The notes below the pieces were generated by a model. That model made no database searches, had not been told where the DNA came from, and saw only the letters and a list, made by a program, of their open reading frames with translations. DNA of 64,000 nt from Achromobacter spanius (GTDB lineage Bacteria > Pseudomonadota > Gammaproteobacteria > Burkholderiales > Burkholderiaceae_B): NCBI RefSeq assembly GCF_003994415.1, contig NZ_CP034689.1, forward strand, positions 6,138,001-6,202,000. Direction: 5' to 3'. Positions 17,081 through 25,403 of the stretch are shown here, one piece after another. Positions within the stretch are counted from its first letter, which is position 1, and each line of letters starts with the position of its first letter. The position numbers and the translations under genes are program-made.

Positions 17081-17500
17081 ATGCGAGAACACCGCCTGCT
17101 TGAACGCATCGCCAGCCTGGGTTCGGACGTTGAACGTTCGCACATCACGCGGGCGGAGATTCTTGTCGACTCGATTCTGGACCATTTGCGCCGCATCCTG
17201 AATACACGCCAGGGCAGCGTGCCGATCGACCTGTCGTTCGGCGTCCCTGACTTCACCAATCTGGCGGGCTCGTTCAGCAGCGGCACGACCACGCAGATGA
17301 TCGAGGACATCAGCCGCATGATCCAGCGTTACGAACCGCGTCTGCGCCAGCCGCAGATCGCTTTCACCAATACGCAGGACGAAGTCCTTTCCCTGGGCTT
17401 CGCCATCTCAGGTTTCATCGCGGTGGACGACCGCGAAATTCCCGTGCGGCTGGCGTCGCACGTGGCGTCCAACGGCAAAGTTTCACTGCGAAGGCAATAA
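17081..17500 (+). CDS. tssE: T6SS baseplate protein TssE (gp25-like)
   Basis: 139 residues, ATG at 17081. It has the gpW/gp25 lysozyme-like fold segments of TssE: LVDSILDHLRRILNTRQGSV, then PIDLSFGVPDFTNLAG, the MIQRYEPRLRQPQIAF helix and a final strand-rich part ending at GKVSLRRQ. In the T6SS baseplate it forms the wedge with TssF, TssG and TssK and starts sheath polymerisation. It is separated by 3 bases from tssF. No clear ribosome-binding site precedes the ATG, which may depend on translation through the hairpin region or a weak site. Confidence 0.92.
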   Translation: MREHRLLERIASLGSDVERSHITRAEILVDSILDHLRRILNTRQGSVPIDLSFGVPDFTNLAGSFSSGTTTQMIEDISRMIQRYEPRLRQPQIAFTNTQDEVLSLGFAISGFIAVDDREIPVRLASHVASNGKVSLRRQ

Positions 17501-17503
17501 GGC

Positions 17504-19228
17504 ATGTTGAACCGCTACTACGAACAGGAACTGGGCTATTTGCGCACGCTTGCGGCTGAATTCGCCGCGAGCAACCCCGCGCTGGCGCCGCTCCTGGGCG
17601 CGGATAGCGCAAGCGACCCCGACGTCGAGCGTCTGCTCGAGGGCGTCGCCTTCATGACCGGCTTGATCCGCCATCGTCTGGATGACGACTTCCCCGAATT
17701 CATCCAGAATCTTGCGCAATTGTTGTTCCCCCACATGCTGCGGCCGTTGCCCTGCATGACCATCATGCGCTACGAGCCGCGTTCGACGCTGGAAGGGCCT
17801 GTCACGATACCCGCCGGCACCGAGTTCGCCTCGGTGCCCGTGGACGGACAACGCACGATTTTTCGCGCCTCGTTTCCCGTCACGCTCGAACCCGTCGAAC
17901 TGAAGTCGGTGCAGTGGGAAGGCGGCGGCACGCGGCCGCGCTCGCTGCGCCTGCAATTCACGATGTCAGGCCCCGCCGCGGCCGATTGGAAAGGCGACCG
18001 CCTACGCATGTTCCTGGGCGACGCCCCCGCCGATGCAGCGCGGCTGTTCCTGCTGCTGCAACGCTATGTGCGCGAGGTGCGCGTCAGCGCCGAGAATGGC
18101 CCCATCACCGTCTTGCCGCCGTCCAGCATCGAGCCCGCGGGCCTGCGCCCCGATCTTGAACTGCTGCCGTGGCCACCAGGCGCGCACCCGGCCTGGCGCG
18201 TCCTGCACGAGTACTTCGCCCTGCCCGAGAAGCTGCTGTTCCTGGATTTCACCGGCCTGTCCACCTGGACCGCGCGCGGCGCCGCAACCGGCTTTTCGAT
18301 ACAGCTGATGTTCGACCAGGTGCCGGACTGGGCGCCCGCGGTCGGCGCCTCCAGCTTCATCATGAACGCGACGCCGGCGGCCAATCTGTTCAGCCAGGAC
18401 GCTCACCCGATCCGGATGGACCACCTGCAGCCGGACTACCGCATCCATCCCGTGGCCCGCACCAGCAAGGCCGCCGAGCGGATTTTTTCCGTGGATGCCG
18501 TCAGCGCGCGCGGCGCCGACGGCGCCGAGCGTGAATACCATCCCTTCTCCGCTTTTCGCGGCGGCGACCAGGCCTCGTACAACATCAGCATCCGGCCTTC
18601 CGCCCTGCATCGCGGCTACGACCACTATTTGAGCCTGCCCTATGCCGAAGGCGGCATGCCGCAGCTGCAAACGCTTTCCACGCGGCTCACCTGCACCCAC
18701 GGCGACCTGCCCGAAGGCCTGCGCCTGGGCGATATTTGCGAACCCACGGATAACTCGCCGCCCCGCGTGGGCTTTCGCAACATCCATGGCGTCACCCCGC
18801 ATTGCCCGCCCGTCATCGACAGCGCGCTGCTATGGCGCGTGCTGTCGCACCTGAACGCCAACCACCTGGCGCTCGCCAGCGAAGGACAACTGCGCGATCT
18901 GCTGTCGCTCTACGTCCCGCCACGCCAGGTGGACGCGCAGCGCAATGCGGCCGCGCGCCGCAGCATCGAAGCCATTACCAGCGTGACCGTCGAGTCGGCA
19001 CGGCGCATCGTGCGCGGCATGCCCGTGCAAGGCAGCGAAGTGCGCATCGAATGCCGGGGTGACCATTTCCCCGGGCCGGGCAGCCTGTTCCTGTTCGGCA
19101 CCGTGCTGGACGAATTCCTGGCCGGCACCATCGCCCTGAACACCTTCAGCGCTCTGACGCTGGTGGATACCGTCAACGGAGAGACCCTGACATGGCCCGC
19201 CAAGATCGGCCGCTATCGCCTGCTGTAG
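17504..19228 (+). CDS. tssF: T6SS baseplate protein TssF (VasA/ImpG)
   Basis: 574 residues. The N-terminus is diagnostic (LNRYYEQELGYLRTLAAEFA, then DPDVERLLEGVAFMTGLIRHRLDDDFPEF). A middle part with PIRMDHLQPDYRIHPV and a C-terminal part with IECRGDHFPGPGSLFLFGTV follow as expected. Two TssF and one TssG copies form the core of each baseplate wedge. Its last 37 bases overlap the start of tssG, so the pair is translationally coupled. Confidence 0.94.
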   Translation: MLNRYYEQELGYLRTLAAEFAASNPALAPLLGADSASDPDVERLLEGVAFMTGLIRHRLDDDFPEFIQNLAQLLFPHMLRPLPCMTIMRYEPRSTLEGPVTIPAGTEFASVPVDGQRTIFRASFPVTLEPVELKSVQWEGGGTRPRSLRLQFTMSGPAAADWKGDRLRMFLGDAPADAARLFLLLQRYVREVRVSAENGPITVLPPSSIEPAGLRPDLELLPWPPGAHPAWRVLHEYFALPEKLLFLDFTGLSTWTARGAATGFSIQLMFDQVPDWAPAVGASSFIMNATPAANLFSQDAHPIRMDHLQPDYRIHPVARTSKAAERIFSVDAVSARGADGAEREYHPFSAFRGGDQASYNISIRPSALHRGYDHYLSLPYAEGGMPQLQTLSTRLTCTHGDLPEGLRLGDICEPTDNSPPRVGFRNIHGVTPHCPPVIDSALLWRVLSHLNANHLALASEGQLRDLLSLYVPPRQVDAQRNAAARRSIEAITSVTVESARRIVRGMPVQGSEVRIECRGDHFPGPGSLFLFGTVLDEFLAGTIALNTFSALTLVDTVNGETLTWPAKIGRYRLL

Positions 19229-20235
19229 CGGTATCGCACACCGATCCGCTGCTGGAAGAAGGCCATCGCTACGCCTTCTTCCAGGCGTTGCGCCTGCTGC
19301 GTTTACGCAACCCCGACGAAGCGGTGTTCAACCGCGATGTCCGCGTGCGTCCGGCGGTGTCCCTGTCTTTTCCCGACCACGATATCGAAACCATCGAGCG
19401 CGACGAGGCGGGCAAATACCGCATCACCGCCAATTTCTTCGGGCTGTACGGGGTCACCTCGCCGCTGCCCACCTTCTATACCGAAGACCTGATCGACCAG
19501 TACCTGCAAGGCAACTCCACCTCGCGGGACTTTCTCGACATCATTCACGCAGCGCTGTATCCGCTGTTGTTCCGCGCCTGGGAAAAGAACCGCCTGTGGC
19601 TGGCCGTCGCTGAACGGCGCGACGCCTCGCGGCTGGATCAGTTGCTGGCCCTGGTCGGCCTGAGTGGCAAACGCGGGACGCGTTGGCAGGCGGCGCGCGC
19701 CCTGCTTCCGCATGCAGGCAACTTCAACCAGTTCCCCCGCTCGGCGTTGGGCCTGCAGTCGCTCGTGTCGGGCCTGTTGGACAACCTGCCGGTGGAAGTG
19801 GAACCTTGCGTGACGGAAACGGTGTCCATCCCCGAACCCGCGCAATGCCTGCTGGGCGAACAGGCCTGCCGGCTGGGGGAAGACACCCTGCTGGGCAGCC
19901 GCATCGACGAACGCGCAGGCGCCCTGCGGGTGCATGTCGGCCCCGTATCGGCCGAACGCCTGGCGGGTCTGCTGCCAGGCACCGAGCGTTACACCGAACT
20001 GGTGAACGCCATTGCGCTGTATCTGAAAACGCCTTTGCGCTGCGAGCTGGCGTTGAATGTAGCCCCCCAGCGGCCCGGCGCGAGCCTGGGCGAAGGCTGG
20101 CACACGTTGGGACTGAACACGTGGCTGCCGGAGCAGGAACCCGGTGACACCACGGGGCCGTGGCCACGCTACGACCAGATCTTCCTGCCGATTGAACCCG
20201 AATCCACACAAATCTCCGAGAGGCCTTTGCAATGA
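19192..20235 (+). CDS. tssG: T6SS baseplate protein TssG (VasB/ImpH)
   Basis: 347 residues, with GGAGAG upstream of the ATG inside the end of tssF. The start of the domain (HRYAFFQALRLLRL), the LSFPDHDIETIE and NFFGLYGVTSPLPTFYTEDL segments, and ALYPLLFRAWEKNRLW match TssG. The protein links TssF, TssE and TssK in the wedge. Its stop overlaps the tssH start (ATGATG), so translation probably re-initiates. Confidence 0.93.
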   Translation: MARQDRPLSPAVAVSHTDPLLEEGHRYAFFQALRLLRLRNPDEAVFNRDVRVRPAVSLSFPDHDIETIERDEAGKYRITANFFGLYGVTSPLPTFYTEDLIDQYLQGNSTSRDFLDIIHAALYPLLFRAWEKNRLWLAVAERRDASRLDQLLALVGLSGKRGTRWQAARALLPHAGNFNQFPRSALGLQSLVSGLLDNLPVEVEPCVTETVSIPEPAQCLLGEQACRLGEDTLLGSRIDERAGALRVHVGPVSAERLAGLLPGTERYTELVNAIALYLKTPLRCELALNVAPQRPGASLGEGWHTLGLNTWLPEQEPGDTTGPWPRYDQIFLPIEPESTQISERPLQ

Positions 20236-22943
20236 TGCTGGTGGAACTGAAACCCCTGTTCGCACGCCTGAACCCCACTTGCTCGGCCGCGCTTGAAGGC
20301 GCCGCCGGCTTGACGTTGGCCCGCAACCATTACGAAATTGCCGTTGAACACATGCTGCGCAGGCTGGTTGAAGAGCCCGGCGGCGACGTGCATCGCATCC
20401 TGGCGCATTTCGATATCGACCCCTTGCGCCTGACCGCGCAGCTTGACGAAAGCCTGGCTCAGTTGAAGAACGGCAACCCCGGCCGTCCGGTGTTCGCGGG
20501 CCTGCTCACGGAGTGGGTGCAGGAGTCCTGGTTGACCGCCTCGATCACCCTGGGTGAAAGCCGCGTGCGCAGCGGCGCCATGCTGCTGGCGTTGGTCTCG
20601 CGCCTTAGCTACTACGGCGCGGCCACCCGCTACGCCGAAACGCTGCGCGCCATCTCGCGCGACAAGCTGACCAGCGACTTCGACACGATAGTCAACGGCT
20701 CGAACGAGGCCAGCACGCAGATCGCGGACTCGGCCTCGGGTGGCTCGGCCCGCCCCGCCGCCGCGGGCGATGCCGCCATCAACCGCTTCTGCGAAGACTT
20801 CACGGCCAAAGCCGCCGCCGGCAAGATCGACCCGGTGTTCGGGCGCGACAGCGAAATCCGCCAGATGATCGACATCCTGGCGCGCCGCCGCAAGAACAAC
20901 CCCATCTGCGTCGGTGAACCGGGCGTGGGCAAGACCGCGGTGGTGGAAGGCCTGGCGCTGCGCATCATCAATGGCGACGTGCCCGAGTTCCTGCGCGATA
21001 CGCGCCTGCTGGGCCTGGACCTGGGCTTGCTGGAAGCCGGCGCCAGCGTGAAGGGCGAATTCGAAAACCGCCTGCGCGGCGTCATCGACGAGATCAAGGG
21101 CGCGTCGCGCCCCACCATCCTGTTCATCGACGAGGCCCACATGCTGATCGGCGCGGGCGGCCAGACCGGTGGCTCCGACGCCGCCAACCTGCTCAAGCCG
21201 GCGCTGGCGCGCGGCGAGTTGCGCACCATTGCCGCCACCACCTGGAGCGAATACAAAAAGTACTTCGAGAAAGATCCGGCGTTGGCGCGCCGCTTCCAGG
21301 TCGTCAAGCTGGACGAGCCGGACGTGCCCACCGCCGTGCAGATCCTGCGTGGCCTGAAAGACCGCTACGAGGCCGCCCACGGCGTCACGGTGCGCGACGA
21401 CGCCATCGTGGCGGCGGCCGAACTTTCCAACCGCTACATCACCGGCCGCCTGTTGCCCGACAAGGCGGTTGACCTGCTGGACACGGCGGCCGCGCGCGTG
21501 CGCATTGGCTTGGGTATCAAGCCGGCTGAACTCGAGAACCTGGAAAGCCGCCTGGCGGGCCTGGAACGCGAACGCCAGGCGCTGGCGCGCGATGTGCGCT
21601 ACGAACCCGGCAGCCACAGCGAGCGCCTGGAAGCCATTACGGCCGAGCGCGCCGAACTGGAAAGCAGCCGTGACGCGCTGCACGCGCGCTGGACCGAAGA
21701 GCGCGACGCCGCGCAAGCCGTCCTAGACCTGCGCCGCAAGGTCGGCGAGGCCGAGGCGGCCGCCGAGGCGAAGGCTCAACAAAACGACAGCGCGTTGCCG
21801 TCCGATGACGCCCCGCAGGCCGCCGCTGACGTGGATGCCGCGGATGCCGCCTCCCTCAACACGCAACTCGAAGAAGCGCGTGCCAAATTGAAAGCGCTGC
21901 AACGCCAAGAGCCCCTGGTGTTCATCGAGACCGACCCCGACGCCGTGGCGCGGGTGGTTTCCGACTGGACCGGCGTGCCGCTGGGCAAGATGCAGCGCGA
22001 CGCGGTCAACGGCGTGCTGGCCCTGGCGGACCACATCAAGGAACGCATACGCGGGCAGGACCACGCCGTGGATCAGATTGCCGCCACCGTGAAGGCCGCG
22101 CAATCGGGCCTGCGCGATCCGCAGCAACCCATGGGCGTATTCCTGCTGGTCGGCCCGTCCGGGGTGGGTAAAACCGAAACCGCGCTGGCCATCGCCGACC
22201 AATTGTTCGGCGGCGATCAGGCCCTGGTCTCGATCAACATGAGCGAGTTCCAGGAAAAGCACACGGTCAGCCGGCTGGTGGGTTCGCCCCCGGGCTACGT
22301 GGGCTACGGCGAAGGCGGCGTGCTGACCGAGGCCGTGCGCAAACGGCCCTACTCGGTGGTGCTGCTGGACGAAGTGGAAAAGGCCCACCTGGACGTCGTC
22401 AACCTGTTCTACCAGGTCTTCGACAAGGGCACGCTGGCCGATGGCGAAGGCCGCATCATCGACTTCAGCAACACGGTGGTGTTCCTGACCAGCAACCTGG
22501 CCACCGAGGAAATCACCCGCCTGGCGCAAGACGGGCGTCCGGATCCCGACACGCTGGCAAGCGCCATACACCCGGTGCTGGCGCGGCACTTCAAGCCGGC
22601 CCTGTTGGCCCGCATGACGGTCGTGCCCTACTACACGCTGCCGGCGTCCGAACTGGCGGGCATCGTCAAGCTGAAGCTGGCCAAGCTGCAGCAGCGGCTT
22701 GCCGCCGCCAACCGGATTGCGCTGACGTTCGAACCCACCGTGGCCGACACCATCGCCGCGCGTTGCACGGAAGTGGACAGCGGCGCGCGCAATATCGACT
22801 TCATCCTGCGCAAGAGCCTGACGCCGGTGCTGTCCGACACGGTCCTGTCCGCCCTGGCCGAGGGCCGCTCGCTTAGCGCGCTGCATGTCGAAGCCGACAC
22901 GGACGGCGGCTGGAAGATCACCCCGACGGAGGCCTCGGCATAA
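20232..22943 (+). CDS. clpV: T6SS sheath-recycling AAA+ ATPase TssH (ClpV)
   Basis: 903 residues. An N-terminal Clp-N type domain (about 1-150, NHYEIAVEHMLRRLVEEPGG) is followed by NBD1 with Walker A GEPGVGKT (228-235) and Walker B ILFIDEAH, a coiled middle domain (about 430-550) and NBD2 with Walker A GPSGVGKT (641-648), VVLLDEVEKAH and the pore loop GYVGYGEGG. Both ATP sites look intact. The hexamer pulls TssC N-termini through its pore to disassemble contracted sheaths. The Ala-rich insertion around 515-545 (ADVDAADAA) is longer than usual. The start could be the first or second of two tandem ATGs. It overlaps vgrG by one base (TAATG). Confidence 0.95.
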   Translation: MMLVELKPLFARLNPTCSAALEGAAGLTLARNHYEIAVEHMLRRLVEEPGGDVHRILAHFDIDPLRLTAQLDESLAQLKNGNPGRPVFAGLLTEWVQESWLTASITLGESRVRSGAMLLALVSRLSYYGAATRYAETLRAISRDKLTSDFDTIVNGSNEASTQIADSASGGSARPAAAGDAAINRFCEDFTAKAAAGKIDPVFGRDSEIRQMIDILARRRKNNPICVGEPGVGKTAVVEGLALRIINGDVPEFLRDTRLLGLDLGLLEAGASVKGEFENRLRGVIDEIKGASRPTILFIDEAHMLIGAGGQTGGSDAANLLKPALARGELRTIAATTWSEYKKYFEKDPALARRFQVVKLDEPDVPTAVQILRGLKDRYEAAHGVTVRDDAIVAAAELSNRYITGRLLPDKAVDLLDTAAARVRIGLGIKPAELENLESRLAGLERERQALARDVRYEPGSHSERLEAITAERAELESSRDALHARWTEERDAAQAVLDLRRKVGEAEAAAEAKAQQNDSALPSDDAPQAAADVDAADAASLNTQLEEARAKLKALQRQEPLVFIETDPDAVARVVSDWTGVPLGKMQRDAVNGVLALADHIKERIRGQDHAVDQIAATVKAAQSGLRDPQQPMGVFLLVGPSGVGKTETALAIADQLFGGDQALVSINMSEFQEKHTVSRLVGSPPGYVGYGEGGVLTEAVRKRPYSVVLLDEVEKAHLDVVNLFYQVFDKGTLADGEGRIIDFSNTVVFLTSNLATEEITRLAQDGRPDPDTLASAIHPVLARHFKPALLARMTVVPYYTLPASELAGIVKLKLAKLQQRLAAANRIALTFEPTVADTIAARCTEVDSGARNIDFILRKSLTPVLSDTVLSALAEGRSLSALHVEADTDGGWKITPTEASA

Positions 22944-25399
22944 TGTCCAACGCCTACGACTATGCCTTCGATTGCGCCGCGCTGACATCCATGCTGCACG
23001 GCCAGGCGATGCCTGCCGCCAACGTCATCGTGACGCATTGGCAAGGCACCGAGGCAGTGTCGCGGCCGTATCGTTTCGATATCACCTTCGCGGTCGCGCA
23101 AGGCAACCTGGCCCTGGAGAAGCTGCTGGACCAGCCCGCCACGCTGACCGCGAAGGCGCCGGACGGCACGTTGCGCCAATGGCACGGCATCATTACCCAG
23201 GGCGCGGAGCAGGGGCGCGACGAAACCCACTACTACTACCAGGTGGTGCTGGAGCCACGGCTTGCGCGCCTGCGTTCCATGCGCTGGTCGGACATCTACC
23301 TGAAACGCGACCTGGCCGACCTGATCAAGCAACTGCTCGGCTATGCCGGCCTGACCGAACCCTACAGCAACGACGACACGGCCTACGACTACCGCATCGC
23401 CGCGACGCAACTGACGCAGACGCAGGCCGATTTCACCTGCCAGTTCGAGGAAACCTGCCTGGATTTCCTGATGCGCAAGCTGGAATACTACGGCGTCTAT
23501 TTCTGGTTCGAGCAAGGGTCGGAGCAGGAGTCGGTGGTGTTTGCCAACAGCGTTGAGCAGCAGCCCGCCGACCTCGACACCGCCGTGTATTACCCAAGGG
23601 GCATGATCGATCCCGACGTGCGTGAGATCGCCATCATGCAATTGAACCGGCGTGTCGGCCTGACGCCGAACATGGTGGTGCTGCACGATTCGCAAGAGCA
23701 GGGCAACACCACCCTGACCCTGTCGAGCCAGGCCAGCGTGCCCAAGCCCGCCACGGCCCTGGGACTGGGCGAGATCCATCAGTCGGACGATCATTTCGAA
23801 CAGCTGGAAAGCACCTCGGCCATCTCGGGCTCGACGCTTGCCGGCTGGCGCGCGCAGGAGCTTTCCTGCCAGCGCGTGCGCCTGGAAGGCGAAGCGCACA
23901 CACCCGGCGTCCGTGCGGCAAGGCTGCTGGCGGTGTCGGAATACCTGCGCGGCGTTGACGCGCGGCAGTACTACGTAATCGAAGTCAGGCACGAGGGCAC
24001 GCAGACGGTAGAAACGTCGCCCCAAACCGATATCCCCGCCTACCGGGCGCACTTCGTGGCGCTGCCGCGCTGGCTGGACGCCGACGATCCTTCGTCGCCC
24101 CCGCTGCAGTACCGCGCCCCGCGCATTACGCCAGTGCCGCAGGTCAGCCGCCTGGTCAACGGTTTTGTCGACATCGCCACGCCCGGACAACCCCGGCGGT
24201 TTGCGCAGCCGGACCCCGACGGCCTGTACAAGATCCGCTTCCTGTTCACCAAGCAGCGTTACGACGGGGAACAGAATTCCGCCTTCGTGCGCATGGCCAC
24301 GCCGTATGCGGGCGGCGCGTCGTCGCAAGGCCTGTCGGATGCGGGCATGCATTTTCCGTTGCGTGAAGGCACGGAAGTGCTGATCGCGTTCCTGAACGGC
24401 AATCCCGATCGCCCGGTCATCGTCTCGTCGCTGCCCAATACCGAAGCGCCCAGCGTGGTCAACGCCCAGAACTCGGCGCACCACAGGATCGGCACGCCCG
24501 GCGGCAACACCATGGTGCTGGCCGACGCTCAGCCGGGCGGCGACGGCGCACCGGCCATCCGGCTGTACAGCCCCACGCAGGATTCCTCGATGAACCTGGG
24601 CCAGTCGGACGAGGAAGGCGTGAACGATGGCTTCCATCTGAAGACCGAGCTGCACGGCGAACTGTATGCCGGCAGCAGCATGCTGATTGAAGTGCCGGGC
24701 CACTACCGCGTGTGCGCGGGATCCGACTCCAACGAAACCCAGGCCAACTTCCTGGGTTCGGAAGCGCAGGATATGCCTTCTGGCATTTCGGTGGAACAGA
24801 GCGGCGGGATTGTGGTCGAGAACTTCATGGGCATGAAGATCGAAAGCGTGGAAGCCCTGACGCTGGGACACTTCTTCGGCGGCAAAGTGGAATTCAACGA
24901 GGCCGCGACCTTCGAATCGACGCTGGGCGTGAAGCTGAGCATGGAGTGCGTGGCCGCCAAGGAGATCAACCTCCTGGAAAAGAACATCGTGCGCGACAAC
25001 GCCAATTACGCCAACGCCTTCACCAAGTGGGTCGCCGGAAAATGGAACGGCATCCTGGCGGAGAAGACCGAGGAAGTCGGCATGATGAAGACCACGGCGC
25101 TGGAGACCTACAAGCTCTTCACGCCTGACGCCTGGATGGGCTCGGTGGCGTCGTCGCTGTCGCTGGAACCGGCGGGCGCCACACTCAACAGCTCGATCGC
25201 CACGCTTGACGGCTGGACCAAGGCCACGGTGACCAGCCTGACGGAAACGCTGGTCGAAGGCGGCATCTCGACCGTCAATCTGACCAGCGCCAGCGCGTCC
25301 ATCACCAGCCCGTCGATTGAACTCACCGCCACCGCGGACGTGGCGGTGACAACAGGCGGAGACGTCACGATCAACGGCGTCGTCGTCATGCTCGGATAA
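22943..25399 (+). CDS. vgrG: T6SS spike protein VgrG (TssI)
   Basis: 818 residues. The gp27-like part is about 15-380 (THWQGTEAVSRPYRFDITFA, HGIITQGAEQG, MRKLEYYGVYFWFEQG), the gp5 OB-fold about 410-490 (DPDGLYKIRFLF, GASSQGLSDAGMHFPLREG) with the typical EVLIAFLNGNPDRPVI motif, followed by the repetitive beta-helix. The C-terminal third (about 560-818) is a longer region with amphipathic helices (NAFTKWVAGKWNGILAEK) and ends in a Ser/Thr-rich beta repeat with GGDVTINGVVVMLG, a pattern seen where DUF2345-like or adaptor-binding tails occur. No catalytic motif of a known toxin was found there. The trimer tips the Hcp tube and probably receives the PAAR-like protein encoded at 29714. Confidence 0.94.
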   Translation: MSNAYDYAFDCAALTSMLHGQAMPAANVIVTHWQGTEAVSRPYRFDITFAVAQGNLALEKLLDQPATLTAKAPDGTLRQWHGIITQGAEQGRDETHYYYQVVLEPRLARLRSMRWSDIYLKRDLADLIKQLLGYAGLTEPYSNDDTAYDYRIAATQLTQTQADFTCQFEETCLDFLMRKLEYYGVYFWFEQGSEQESVVFANSVEQQPADLDTAVYYPRGMIDPDVREIAIMQLNRRVGLTPNMVVLHDSQEQGNTTLTLSSQASVPKPATALGLGEIHQSDDHFEQLESTSAISGSTLAGWRAQELSCQRVRLEGEAHTPGVRAARLLAVSEYLRGVDARQYYVIEVRHEGTQTVETSPQTDIPAYRAHFVALPRWLDADDPSSPPLQYRAPRITPVPQVSRLVNGFVDIATPGQPRRFAQPDPDGLYKIRFLFTKQRYDGEQNSAFVRMATPYAGGASSQGLSDAGMHFPLREGTEVLIAFLNGNPDRPVIVSSLPNTEAPSVVNAQNSAHHRIGTPGGNTMVLADAQPGGDGAPAIRLYSPTQDSSMNLGQSDEEGVNDGFHLKTELHGELYAGSSMLIEVPGHYRVCAGSDSNETQANFLGSEAQDMPSGISVEQSGGIVVENFMGMKIESVEALTLGHFFGGKVEFNEAATFESTLGVKLSMECVAAKEINLLEKNIVRDNANYANAFTKWVAGKWNGILAEKTEEVGMMKTTALETYKLFTPDAWMGSVASSLSLEPAGATLNSSIATLDGWTKATVTSLTETLVEGGISTVNLTSASASITSPSIELTATADVAVTTGGDVTINGVVVMLG

Positions 25400-25403
25400 C
25401 GCG

